Positions 26,337 to 34,155 of a stretch of DNA of 64,000 nucleotides are shown here, piece by piece (within the stretch, counting starts at the first letter, position 1; each line of letters opens with the position of its first letter). The notes beneath the pieces were generated by a model, which made no database searches, was not told the DNA's origin, and worked only from the letters and a program-made list of their open reading frames with translations. Made by a program: the position numbers and the translations under genes. Source of the DNA: Clostridia bacterium. Lineage in GTDB: Bacteria > Bacillota > Clostridia > Christensenellales > Aristaeellaceae. The stretch spans positions 248,001 to 312,000 of the forward strand of contig JAGBEX010000014.1 of the NCBI GenBank assembly GCA_017936765.1, read 5' to 3'.

Positions 26337-27098
26337 ATGAACGCTGCCGAGATCATCCGCCACATCAATGCTGGTGCCAACCATTATATTGCTTTGTTCG
26401 CTGAAGCAGAACACATGGAGCGATATGATGCACCATACTACTCCATCGTTCGACCGAAGGCTGGCGAAGAGGGGATTTATTTCATCTACAACATTCATGT
26501 AGACACACTTGAACCCGCCGAGCAGTATGCCGTTGCGCAGGAGATTCGTGCATCGGGTTTGCCGTTTTGGCTTGACCTGATGGCCTCGGATGATGTGTTT
26601 GCCCTTTTCTTCGGCAAAGCAAAAGTACATGGACAAACAGAATTCGCCTTTGATGATGAGCAATATTTGGCCATGTACCCACCGCAGTTCATCAACCAGC
26701 CCACGTCACAGCGTATCATTGAAGTTCGTACACCGGAAGAATTTGCCATCTGGGCAAAACTGGCCAACGATTTGCTTGCTGATGGCCGCAAGGATATGCA
26801 TCCGGTTCACCATTTTACGCTGGTAGAGCGTGGACTGATGCGCTGCTATGTCCTTTATGCCGATGAACAGCCTGTTTCTGTTGCAGCCACCATGGATAAT
26901 GGGGGCGTCGTATCCCTTGAATTGGTCGCGACGCAGCCGGAGTACCGCAGGCGTGGCTACGCGCAGGCAGTTTGTGCCAAGGCTATCCGTGATGCCATTG
27001 ATGCGCATTGTACGCTGCTGACAGTACGCGCTAATTCAGCGGCTTCTGCCAGCGTGTACCGTAAACTTGGCTTCCAAGTCTATAACCATGCACTTTAA
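26337..27098 (+). CDS. GNAT family N-acetyltransferase
   Basis: A 253-residue protein with an unassigned N-terminal half and a C-terminal GNAT domain. SVAATMDNGGVVSLELVATQPEYRRRGYAQAVC contains the beta4 strand and the acetyl-CoA-binding RRRGYA loop. ANSAASASVYRKLGFQVY is the usual GNAT C-terminus. The acyl acceptor is unknown. It starts 11 bases after hslU with only a weak AAGGAT site. Codon use looks less GC-biased than in hslU, which may indicate a later arrival. A terminator follows. Confidence 0.85.
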   Translation: MNAAEIIRHINAGANHYIALFAEAEHMERYDAPYYSIVRPKAGEEGIYFIYNIHVDTLEPAEQYAVAQEIRASGLPFWLDLMASDDVFALFFGKAKVHGQTEFAFDDEQYLAMYPPQFINQPTSQRIIEVRTPEEFAIWAKLANDLLADGRKDMHPVHHFTLVERGLMRCYVLYADEQPVSVAATMDNGGVVSLELVATQPEYRRRGYAQAVCAKAIRDAIDAHCTLLTVRANSAASASVYRKLGFQVYNHAL

Positions 27099-27112
27099 TT
27101 GTTTTTTGCAGA

Positions 27113-27157
27113 AACAGCCGTCTTGCAGCGGGAAAACCCTTTGCAGACGGCTGTTTT
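27113..27157 (+). terminator. Terminator after the GNAT gene
   Basis: AACAGCCGTCT-GCA (27113-27127) pairs with TGCAGACGGCTGTT (27142-27155), with one bulged T, followed by a T run. Its 3' arm overlaps the -35 region of the next promoter. Confidence 0.85.
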
Positions 27158-27168
27158 CATGCTATAAT
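27141..27168 (+). promoter_or_regulatory. Promoter of proC
   Basis: TTGCAG (27141-27146), 16-base spacer and TATAAT (27163-27168). It is embedded in the 3' side of the preceding terminator. Confidence 0.65.
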
Positions 27169-27199
27169 ATGAATCATCTATTCACCGGAGGGATGTTCA

Positions 27200-28006
27200 A
27201 TGAGAAGGCTTGGTTTGATCGGCGCGGGCAACATGGGCAGTGCTATCCTGCGTGGTATGCTGGATGCCAACTACATCAAGCCCAGCCAGGTGGTGGTGTG
27301 CGACAGCAGCCGCCGTCGCATAGAGGAGCTGGCTGACGAGATCCCCAGCGCCACCTATTGCGATTCCGCCATTGATCTGGTGGAGCAGAGCGATATGATC
27401 ATCCTGGCGGTGAAGCCGCATTTCATTCAAGGCGTGATCGACGAGGTGCGCGAGGTGCTGGACGGCAAGGCCATCATCAGCATTGCCGCTGGCTGGACGG
27501 TGTCCATGCTGGCCGAGGCGCTGGAAGGCACAACCGCCACCTATCTGCGTGTCATGCCCAACACGCCGGCCATGGTAGGCGAGGGAATGACCGCCCTGTG
27601 CGACGAATCCACCTTCTCCAAGGAGGATTTTGCCTTTGCCAAGGGCATTTTCGATGCAGTTGGCCGCACGGTGATCATGCCCGAACGCCTGTTTGATGGC
27701 GTGATCGCCATCAGCGGTTCCAGCCCGGCCTATGTGTTCATGATGATCGAAGCCATGGCCGATGCTGGCGTGAAGGAAGGCATTCCGCGGGCCTGCGCCT
27801 ACGAAATGGCTGCACAGTCCGTGCTGGGCAGCGCCCTGATGGTGCTTTCCTCCGGAACCCATCCCGCCAGCCTGAAGGATGCTGTGTGTTCGCCCAGCGG
27901 CACCACCATTGAGGCGGTGGAAGAACTGGAGCGCAAGGGCTTCCGCGCTGCCATTATGGACGCCATGGGTGCCTGCGCCGAAAAATCCCGGCAAATGTCC
28001 AAGTAA
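27200..28006 (+). CDS. proC: Pyrroline-5-carboxylate reductase
   Basis: Last step of proline synthesis: reduces 1-pyrroline-5-carboxylate to proline with NAD(P)H. It has 268 residues, as expected. The N-terminal LGLIGAGNMGSAILRGML is the nucleotide-binding fold. ILAVKPHF, VMPNTPAMVGEGMTAL and the C-terminal HPASLKDAVCSPSGTTIEAVEELE are family signatures. CGGAGGG lies before the ATG. It is followed at 15 bases by rnhA. No proA or proB is in the window. Confidence 0.97.
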   Translation: MRRLGLIGAGNMGSAILRGMLDANYIKPSQVVVCDSSRRRIEELADEIPSATYCDSAIDLVEQSDMIILAVKPHFIQGVIDEVREVLDGKAIISIAAGWTVSMLAEALEGTTATYLRVMPNTPAMVGEGMTALCDESTFSKEDFAFAKGIFDAVGRTVIMPERLFDGVIAISGSSPAYVFMMIEAMADAGVKEGIPRACAYEMAAQSVLGSALMVLSSGTHPASLKDAVCSPSGTTIEAVEELERKGFRAAIMDAMGACAEKSRQMSK

Positions 28007-28021
28007 AAGGGGAGTAACCGA

Positions 28022-28504
28022 ATGCAAACTGCACCTCGCAAGAAGGTGAATATCTATACCGACGGCGCCTGCTCTGGCAATCCTGGCCCTGGCGGCTGGG
28101 GTGCTATTCTGGAATTTGGCCCGCACCGCAAGGAGCTTAGCGGCTACATGGCCGGAACCACCAACAACCGCATGGAGCTGTTTGCCGCCATCAGCGCTCT
28201 GGGCGCTTTGAAGGAGCCCTGCGACGTGGATCTGTATTCCGATTCCAACTATATGGTGCAGGCCTTTAACGACCATTGGATCGATGGATGGAAGAAGAAG
28301 GGGTGGAAGACCTCCAACGGTACGACGGTGGAGAATCAGGATCTGTGGTTCATCCTGCTGGCGCAGACGAAGAAGCACAATGTGCGCTTTATCAAGGTGA
28401 AAGGCCACGCTGATCATCCGCAGAACAATCGCTGCGACGAGCTGGCCAGGGGAGCCATTGAGGAATACCGTCGCATCAACACACCCAAGGAAGACGAAGA
28501 TTGA
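28022..28504 (+). CDS. rnhA: Ribonuclease HI
   Basis: Degrades the RNA strand of RNA-DNA hybrids. The protein has 160 residues. Catalytic acidic residues are visible in IYTDGACSGNPGPGGWGA, NNRMELFAAI, LYSDSNYM and NRCDELAR, the D-E-D-D set. The basic handle region (WIDGWKKKGWKT) is present, so it is the long E. coli-like type. AAGGGGAG precedes the start. A weak hairpin without a U tract (around 28514-28541, GGGTG/CACCC) follows. Confidence 0.96.
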   Translation: MQTAPRKKVNIYTDGACSGNPGPGGWGAILEFGPHRKELSGYMAGTTNNRMELFAAISALGALKEPCDVDLYSDSNYMVQAFNDHWIDGWKKKGWKTSNGTTVENQDLWFILLAQTKKHNVRFIKVKGHADHPQNNRCDELARGAIEEYRRINTPKEDED

Positions 28505-28554
28505 CCCATCATCCGGGTGGGCGAGTGCCGCTCACCCGCTTATCCATGTTTCTG

Positions 28555-28590
28555 CAACTATTCGCTAAACCACAGTTTCACGAATAGTTG
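28555..28590. repeat. Perfect 10-base inverted repeat upstream of a tyrosine recombinase
   Basis: CAACTATTCG (28555-28564) and CGAATAGTTG (28581-28590) flank a 16-base centre that itself contains AAAC...GTTT. The element ends 30 bases before the recombinase start. It could be a recombinase or regulator binding site, or an mRNA hairpin. Confidence 0.7.
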
Positions 28591-28619
28591 GCGCTATGAA
28601 AATGCAAAGGAGGGCAATC

Positions 28620-29759
28620 ATGGCAGATTCAGCCTACCGTGAGCAGATCGATGCCAAGCGCATCATGCAGATTCGTTCCATCACTCGCGAGCTGCCCCAG
28701 GCTTGCTCTGACTTCCTGCGCAGCATCGCTGTGACCACCGGCACCTTTACGCGGCTTGCCTATGCCATCGACCTGCGTACCTTCTTTCATTTTCTACAAT
28801 CGGAACGTGTCGCGTTTTCAGACAAGAATTTGACCCTTTGGTCGGATGAAGACCTCTCCCGCGTGTCTCAGAGCGATCTGACGGCGTATGTCGAATACCT
28901 GACCTACTATTTCAAGTCTGATGACGATTCTGGCGAGCAGCCTGTCAAGGCGCTGGTCAACCATGACCTGGCCATCAAGCGCAAGCTGTGTTCCATCAGA
29001 TCGTTCTACGATTTTCTTTTCAAGAATCATCGTGTGCCGTCCAACGTAACGCTGCTTGTGCCGCTGCCGAAGATTCACGAGAAACCGATTCTTCGTTTGA
29101 ATCGTGATGAAATGATCAAGATGCTCAACCAGGCCGAAACTGGCGAAGGCATGACGGATGGTCAGAAACGCTATCAGAAGCTCACAGCCAAGCGTGATTA
29201 TGCCATGCTGTCCTTGTTTTTGGGAACAGGCATTCGCGTTTCTGAGTGTGTTGGGATCAATTTGTCTGACATCAATATGGAAGAAAACGCCTTTTTGGTC
29301 ACCAGAAAGGGCGGAAATCAGGTTGTTTTGTATTTTCCGGCCGAAGTTGCTACCGCTTTAGCCGAATATATCGAGGAACGCACAAAAATAGACACCCTTC
29401 CTGGTCATGAGGATGCCTTGTTTTTGTCCTTGCAGAAGCGCCGGATCACCCAGCGCGCTGTGCAGAATCTTGTGAAGAAATACGCGGCTGTGGCAGCTCC
29501 GCTGAAGCCGAAGATCAGCCCTCATAAGCTCCGCAGCACCTTTGCCACCAACCTCTATAACGCCACCGGAGATATTTACCTGGTGGCCGATGTGCTGGGC
29601 CATTCCTCGGTGGATACCACCCGCAAGCACTATGCCGACATGACCGACGCCCGACGCCGCATGGCTGCGGAATATGTTCGCTTGCCCGGCACAGAGGCCG
29701 ATACTGGCGACACTCCGGACATGAATTTTGCCAATCAGCCCGACAAGCCGGTCACCTGA
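28620..29759 (+). CDS. XerC/D-like tyrosine recombinase
   Basis: A 379-residue site-specific recombinase. An N-terminal SAM-like core-binding domain (~30-140) is followed by the catalytic domain. All catalytic residues are present: R206 (GTGIRVSE), K230, H302 and R305 (HKLR), H328 (GHSS) and nucleophile Y338 (KHYA). It is longer than standard XerC/XerD (about 300 residues) because of an N-terminal extension and a hydrophilic tail (ADTGDTPDMNF). AAAGGAGGG precedes the ATG at 28620. It may be the chromosome-dimer resolvase or a dedicated recombinase. No integrated element is visible beside it. Its stop codon directly abuts that of the convergent gene. Confidence 0.9.
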   Translation: MADSAYREQIDAKRIMQIRSITRELPQACSDFLRSIAVTTGTFTRLAYAIDLRTFFHFLQSERVAFSDKNLTLWSDEDLSRVSQSDLTAYVEYLTYYFKSDDDSGEQPVKALVNHDLAIKRKLCSIRSFYDFLFKNHRVPSNVTLLVPLPKIHEKPILRLNRDEMIKMLNQAETGEGMTDGQKRYQKLTAKRDYAMLSLFLGTGIRVSECVGINLSDINMEENAFLVTRKGGNQVVLYFPAEVATALAEYIEERTKIDTLPGHEDALFLSLQKRRITQRAVQNLVKKYAAVAAPLKPKISPHKLRSTFATNLYNATGDIYLVADVLGHSSVDTTRKHYADMTDARRRMAAEYVRLPGTEADTGDTPDMNFANQPDKPVT

Positions 29760-30011
29760 TCAATGATGATGGTGATGATCGTAATCGCAGCCGCAGTCAC
29801 AATCATGGTGATGGAACTCCCCTGCCTGTTTTGCTTCAAACTCGGCTTCAAGCTCAAAATCATCCACCATAATGGCACGGTATTCTGCATCGCTGTTGAT
29901 GCACTTCATGCAATTATCACAAATTTTGTTGGGATCCAGGTCGCATCGGTCGCACTCGCCGCAGCCGATGCACTCTTTTTCTTCAAGCACACACTGCTTC
30001 TTCAAAGCCAT
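29760..30011 (-). CDS. Cys/His-rich mini-protein divergent from lexA
   Basis: An 83-residue protein with two cysteine arrays. The first is C14-x2-C17-x2-C20-x2-C23 (ECIGCGECDRCDL). The second is C31-x2-C34-x2-C37 (CDNCMKC). The C-terminus is CDCGC followed by a terminal run of five histidines. The pattern suggests an Fe-S cluster or zinc site plus a metal-binding tail. The classical ferredoxin spacing CxxCxxCxxxCP is not met. The ATG at 30011 follows AGGAGA. It is transcribed divergently from lexA, and its promoter carries a LexA-like box, so it is probably an SOS gene. Function is unknown. Confidence 0.8.
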   Translation of the reverse strand: MALKKQCVLEEKECIGCGECDRCDLDPNKICDNCMKCINSDAEYRAIMVDDFELEAEFEAKQAGEFHHHDCDCGCDYDHHHHH

Positions 30012-30031
30012 TTCAATCATCTCCTGTAAGA

Positions 30032-30107
30032 ATTATAACATATGTTCCCTTTATTTGCAATCATTTGGGAACATATGTTTGATTTTTTTGTTCGCATATG
30101 TTATAAT
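30032..30107. promoter_or_regulatory. Divergent promoters with three LexA-like boxes
   Basis: Plus promoter for lexA: TTGATT (30079-30084), 17-base spacer, TATAAT (30102-30107). Minus promoter for the Cys/His mini-protein: TTGCAA (30060-30055), 17-base spacer, TATAAT (30037-30032). Three CATATGTT-cored sites overlap them: TAACATATGTTCCC (30036-30049), GGAACATATGTTTG (30068-30081) and CGCATATGTTA (around 30093-30103). The middle one is close to the Gram-positive SOS box GAAC-N4-GTTC. LexA would block both promoters. Confidence 0.85.
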
Positions 30108-30137
30108 GAAACAAATCTATGCAAAGGCGGCGATTCC

Positions 30138-30749
30138 ATGCAGCGTCCCCGTGGCGATAATCAGCAGCGTATTCTTGACTTTATCAAGTCCGAAATCCAG
30201 CAAAAGGGCTATCCCCCGTCCGTGCGGGAAATTGCCAATGCTGTTGGTCTGAAATCCACCTCAACGGTACACGGTCATTTGCAGCGCCTTGAAAAGCGCG
30301 GCCTGCTCCATCGCGACGCCATGAAGCCTCGCGCCATGGAGGTTGTTGGCGACCCCAATTTTGTGCGCAATAATTCTACTGCTGTGCCGCTGGTCGGGCG
30401 TGTCACCGCCGGTCAACCCATTCTGGCCGAAGAAAATCTCGAGGAATATGTTGTTATCCCCGAGGTTATGCTGGGTGATGGCGAACACTTTATTTTGCTT
30501 GTTCGCGGCGACAGCATGATCGAGGCCGGCATCCTTGATGGCGACTACATCGTAGTCAAGCGACAGGCAGAAGCCAACAACGGTGAGATCGTTGTGGCCA
30601 TGATCGACGATTCTGCGACCGTGAAGCGTTTCTTCAAGGAAAATGGCCATTTCCGCCTGCAGCCGGAAAACAGCACCATGGAACCCATTTATGCGGACGA
30701 GGTCACCATCCTGGGCAAGGTTATTTCCCTTTATCGCTTGGTGAAGTAA
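30138..30749 (+). CDS. lexA: LexA repressor, SOS regulator
   Basis: A 203-residue repressor of DNA-damage genes. The N-terminal winged helix (YPPSVREIANAVGLKSTSTVHGHLQRLE) binds SOS boxes. The C-terminal peptidase domain has the self-cleavage bond A91-G92 (VTAGQP), catalytic Ser126 (GDSMIEAG) and Lys141. RecA filaments would trigger self-cleavage. The ATG at 30138 begins MQRPRGDNQQRIL. Upstream in-frame codons lie in the promoter. Boxes at its own promoter indicate autorepression. Confidence 0.97.
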   Translation: MQRPRGDNQQRILDFIKSEIQQKGYPPSVREIANAVGLKSTSTVHGHLQRLEKRGLLHRDAMKPRAMEVVGDPNFVRNNSTAVPLVGRVTAGQPILAEENLEEYVVIPEVMLGDGEHFILLVRGDSMIEAGILDGDYIVVKRQAEANNGEIVVAMIDDSATVKRFFKENGHFRLQPENSTMEPIYADEVTILGKVISLYRLVK

Positions 30750-30773
30750 ACTTGTTTATTGGAGGCATCCATT

Positions 30774-31445
30774 ATGGTTCATCAGGGTGAACAGCCCAAG
30801 CATCGCATTTCTATTCCCAAGTATACCTTATGCGAGGAACTTATCAGTTCCATTTCCCACGGCGTTGGTGTCATTTCCGGCCTGGTGGCCATGATCCTCT
30901 GCATTGTGAAAAGCGCCCAGGTTGGCGATGCCTATCGCGTCGTTTCCAGCGTGATCTTTGGCGTGATGGTCATGATCCTTTATCTCATGTCCTGCCTGTA
31001 TCACGCGCTGAAGGTCAACAAAGCCAAGCGTGTGTTCCGCGTGATCGACCATTGCACCATCTTCTTGCTGATCGCAGGCACCTACACGCCATATACCCTT
31101 GTTTCCCTGCGGGACACCATCGGCTGGTGGGTCTTCGGCGTCATATGGGCAACCGCGATCCTGGGCATCACGCTGAACGCCATCAGTCTGAAGAAATTCG
31201 CCAAGCTCTCTGTTGCTCTGTATCTGATCATGGGTTGGATCATCATTTTTGCGTACGGATACATGGTCAGCGCAGTTCCCTCTGGTGGCATGACGCTGCT
31301 CATCTGGGGCGGTGTGGCCTACACGGTGGGCGCCATTCTGTATGGCATCGGTGCCAAGCGCAAGTATTTCCACTCTGTGTTCCACTTTTTCTGCCTCATT
31401 GGCACCTTCCTGCACTTTCTCTCCATCTATCTTTATGTTCTGTAA
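30774..31445 (+). CDS. Hemolysin III / PAQR family membrane protein
   Basis: A 223-residue polytopic membrane protein with about seven helices. Family features are EELISSISHGVGV near the N-terminus, the SCLYHAL histidine, DHCTIFLLIAGTYTP and the C-terminal HSVFHFFCLIGTFLHF with two metal-ligand-like histidines. Members are called hemolysin III, but the enzymatic activity suggested by the PAQR fold is a metal-dependent hydrolase. TTGGAGGCATCC precedes the ATG at 30774. It is 24 bases after lexA and likely read from the same promoter. Confidence 0.92.
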   Translation: MVHQGEQPKHRISIPKYTLCEELISSISHGVGVISGLVAMILCIVKSAQVGDAYRVVSSVIFGVMVMILYLMSCLYHALKVNKAKRVFRVIDHCTIFLLIAGTYTPYTLVSLRDTIGWWVFGVIWATAILGITLNAISLKKFAKLSVALYLIMGWIIIFAYGYMVSAVPSGGMTLLIWGGVAYTVGAILYGIGAKRKYFHSVFHFFCLIGTFLHFLSIYLYVL

Positions 31446-31457
31446 AGGAGCAACACA

Positions 31458-31919
31458 ATGTACAAGCTGATGCGCCAGCAAATGCAATCCCTGCTGGAGG
31501 GATGCTCTCTCCCCTTGCCCGCCCTGGCCAACTGCGCAGCGCTGCTTTGGGAGCATCTTGATCGGATCAACTGGGCAGGCTTCTACCTGGCCAAAGGAGA
31601 TACGCTGTATCTGGGGCCTTTCCAAGGCAAGGTTGCCTGCACGGTTATCCCCTTCAGCAAGGGCGTATGCGGCGCTGCTGCTTCTACCCGCAAGATTCAG
31701 TTGGTGCCAGATGTACACCAGTTTCCTGGCCACATCGCCTGCGATAGTGCCTCCAATTCCGAGATCGTTCTGCCCCTGGTGGTTCATGATCGCTTGATCG
31801 GCGTGATGGACATCGATAGCCCGGAGTTTGCGCGCTTCTCCGAGGAGGACGCCCACGGCCTGGCCGAGCTGTGCAGCATTCTTGTTGAAAAGGTCTGTTG
31901 GAAGGATGGGCTGCTGTGA
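31458..31919 (+). CDS. Free methionine-R-sulfoxide reductase (GAF domain)
   Basis: A 153-residue single-GAF-domain enzyme that reduces free methionine-R-sulfoxide, using a cysteine relay. NWAGFYLAKGDTLYLGPFQGKVAC, GVCGAAAS and VPDVHQFPGHIACD carry the three conserved cysteines, and SEIVLPLVVHDRLIGVMDIDS completes the fold. The pattern matches fRMsr/YtsP rather than a sensory GAF protein. AAAGGAG precedes the start. It overlaps the following GNAT gene by 4 bases (GTGA). Confidence 0.92.
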   Translation: MYKLMRQQMQSLLEGCSLPLPALANCAALLWEHLDRINWAGFYLAKGDTLYLGPFQGKVACTVIPFSKGVCGAAASTRKIQLVPDVHQFPGHIACDSASNSEIVLPLVVHDRLIGVMDIDSPEFARFSEEDAHGLAELCSILVEKVCWKDGLL

Positions 31920-32413
31920 CGCACATTGAACTTCGTCCCTTTACTCGCGAGGAATATCACGAGTTTTTTCGCGGCTATGTGCCTGATCCCATGATGGATC
32001 CCCACCCCTATCATTACCAGCGCACCCATGTGGATCGCTATTTCGACTACGATGAGTCTCGCCGCGACTGGTACCCAACCTTCGGCATATTTGCAGACGA
32101 CGCCATCGTCGGCACGCTGTCGCTCAAGCGCATTGACCGCGTTAACCACAAGTGCGAGATTGGCCTGATGATGATGAACGACGCCTGCAAGAATCACGGC
32201 TACGGTACCGCAGCTATGCAGCTTGCCATGGAAAAAGCGCAGGCCGAATATGGTGTGAAATCCATTTGGGCCGACACCATGGGCAGCAATACGCGTATGC
32301 AGCACATTTTGTCCAAGCTTGGTTTCCGGCTGGTGGAGCGCATCGAACGAATCTACGATATGCCCCATGGCAAGGAAGACCGACTGGTCTATTGCTGGGA
32401 AGCGGATGAGTGA
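31916..32413 (+). CDS. GNAT family N-acetyltransferase, RimJ-like
   Basis: About 165 residues. KCEIGLMMMNDACKNHGYGTAAMQLAM holds the acetyl-CoA-binding loop, and ADTMGSNTRMQHILSKLGFRLVERI the typical end of RimJ/RimL-like transferases. The acceptor could be a protein N-terminus or a small amine and is not known. I chose the GTG at 31916, whose GTGA overlaps the upstream stop. The ATG at 31898 has a Shine-Dalgarno with no spacing. It closes the lexA-side transcription unit and is followed by a bidirectional terminator. Confidence 0.85.
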   Translation: MTHIELRPFTREEYHEFFRGYVPDPMMDPHPYHYQRTHVDRYFDYDESRRDWYPTFGIFADDAIVGTLSLKRIDRVNHKCEIGLMMMNDACKNHGYGTAAMQLAMEKAQAEYGVKSIWADTMGSNTRMQHILSKLGFRLVERIERIYDMPHGKEDRLVYCWEADE

Positions 32414-32448
32414 AACCGCAGTTGACCGATTGATTTCCGCAATACAGA

Positions 32449-32493
32449 AAACAAGCGGACAGAGGATGAACTCCCCTGCCCGCTTGTTTTTTT
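32449..32493. terminator. Bidirectional terminator between GNAT and galT
   Basis: Arms AAACAAGCGG (32449-32458) and CCGCTTGTTT (32480-32489) with a seven-T run on the plus side and A's on the other. The minus-strand galT stop lies at 32492. Confidence 0.9.
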
Positions 32494-34024
32494 ATCGATA
32501 GCCAAGTGTAGCCATGAAACGCTTGAACCCAGCCAGACCGGCTTCGTCCTGCTTGTACACGCCAGCATCGGCCAATACCTGTGCGCAAACCTTGGCGACC
32601 TCAGCCCGCAGCAGAGCGTTTGCTTCGTCACGATCAGCACACAAGCCGTTCTTATTAACCAGCCGCTCCACCCAGTCGAAATGCTTGTAGCTTGCGTCCT
32701 GCTCATCAGGACGGATCAAAGGCTTCCTACCTGTCAGGTAGTCTTCCAGCTCGGCAAGCTCGGTCTTGAGGCGACCCGGCAGAATAAACAAGCCCATCAC
32801 TTCAATCAGACCGATATTCTCCTTCTTGATGTGGTGCAGATCGGCATGGGGATGGAAAATGCCCAGGGGATGCTCATCGCTGGTTCGGTTGTTGCGCAGC
32901 ACCAGATTCAGCCTGTACTGCCCATCCACCTTGCGCAGAATGGGCGTGATGGTGTTGTGGGGCGTATCGTTTGTGAAAGCATAGATCTCACAGGCAGGAT
33001 CGCTATAGCTGCGCCAAGCATGAAGGATGCGCTCGGCCTCGTTGATCAAGGCATCAGCGTCCGCGGAAGTGAGCTGAACGGCAGACATAGGCCAATCCAG
33101 AATGCAGGCATCCACACCCTGCACAGGCGAGGCAAGTTGCGCCTTGACGCCCGTTTTATCCATGGGGAATTCATAACGACCGCCCTGGAAATGATCGTGA
33201 TTGAGGATGGAACCGCCAACGATGGGCAGATCGGCGTTGCTGCCCAGGAAATAGTGGGGCAGCTGATCCGCAAAACTGAACAGACGCTCAAAGGTTCCGC
33301 GGTCGATCTTCATGGGAATATGCTGGCTGTTGAACACAATGCAATGCTCGGGATAATAGGCATAGGGCGAATACTGCATATACCAGCTTTGCCCGGCCAG
33401 CGTCAGGGGGACAATGCGATGGTTCTGCCTTGCGGGGAAATTGCTGCGCCCGGCATAGCCCGGATTCTCCACACAAAGCATACATTTGGGATAACCCACG
33501 CTGGGGGCGTTTTTCAGCTTGGCGATCTCCTTGGGATCCTTCTCCGGCTTGGACAGGTTAATGGTGATCTCCAGCTCACCGCAGGGGCTTTCAGCAAAAT
33601 AGCGGATATTCTGCGCGATGGAGTCTACCTTGATGTAGTCGCAGGCACGGCACATATCATAGAAATTCTGCGTGGCCTCGTCGGGCTTCCCCTCGTTAAC
33701 AGCCGTGAGGAACTTTTCGCGTACCTCCCTGGGCGAAGGCGTCAAAAGGCCCATCACCCGTGCAGAAAACAGATCACGGGCGTATTGCAAATCCTCCATC
33801 ATGCCCTTCTCAATGGCAAGATTGCACAGCTGCTGAAGATAAACGGTAGCAGTAGCAGGAATCTCGTTTTCAGCAGCAAACTCCCCTTCCGGTGCATCAA
33901 GCTGCATCACGTCCAGCAGCAGATTACGATAATAGGGGCGATCCACCTTTTCGATCAAACGATGATGCTCTGTAAAAGACAGCAGCTGTTCCAGGATAGT
34001 GGTTACTTGCTCAGCCCAATTCAT
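32492..34024 (-). CDS. galT: UDP-glucose--hexose-1-phosphate uridylyltransferase, Firmicute type
   Basis: Leloir-pathway enzyme that swaps UMP between UDP-glucose and galactose-1-phosphate. At 510 residues it is the long type-2 GalT of Firmicutes. DRPYYRNLLLDVM, SVGYPKCMLCVENPGYAG, the SILNHDHFQGG histidine motif and the DLHHIKKENIGLIEVMG segment are typical. The gene stands alone between a strong promoter and a terminator. No galK or galE is next to it, so galactose genes are presumably scattered. Confidence 0.96.
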   Translation of the reverse strand: MNWAEQVTTILEQLLSFTEHHRLIEKVDRPYYRNLLLDVMQLDAPEGEFAAENEIPATATVYLQQLCNLAIEKGMMEDLQYARDLFSARVMGLLTPSPREVREKFLTAVNEGKPDEATQNFYDMCRACDYIKVDSIAQNIRYFAESPCGELEITINLSKPEKDPKEIAKLKNAPSVGYPKCMLCVENPGYAGRSNFPARQNHRIVPLTLAGQSWYMQYSPYAYYPEHCIVFNSQHIPMKIDRGTFERLFSFADQLPHYFLGSNADLPIVGGSILNHDHFQGGRYEFPMDKTGVKAQLASPVQGVDACILDWPMSAVQLTSADADALINEAERILHAWRSYSDPACEIYAFTNDTPHNTITPILRKVDGQYRLNLVLRNNRTSDEHPLGIFHPHADLHHIKKENIGLIEVMGLFILPGRLKTELAELEDYLTGRKPLIRPDEQDASYKHFDWVERLVNKNGLCADRDEANALLRAEVAKVCAQVLADAGVYKQDEAGLAGFKRFMATLGYR

Positions 34025-34067
34025 TTCAAAAACGCCTCACTTGCATTTCATTCCGTAGGACAAATAC

Positions 34068-34096
34068 ATTATATCGAAAAGAAAAAAAGCTGTCAA
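34068..34096 (-). promoter_or_regulatory. Promoter of galT
   Basis: Minus-strand consensus TTGACA (34096-34091), 17-base spacer and TATAAT (34073-34068). The spacer is T-rich. Confidence 0.8.
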
Positions 34097-34110
34097 TTGA
34101 TATAAAAAAA

Positions 34111-34146
34111 CGCGCTCCGGTGGCGCTTGGCTCCCGGAACGCGCGA
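34111..34146 (-). terminator. Terminator of the small Cys-tail membrane protein gene
   Basis: Minus-strand arms CGCGTTCCGG and CCGGAGCGCG (34143-34134 and 34120-34111, one mismatch) are followed by a seven-U run. Confidence 0.85.
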
Positions 34147-34155
34147 TGCTTTGGT

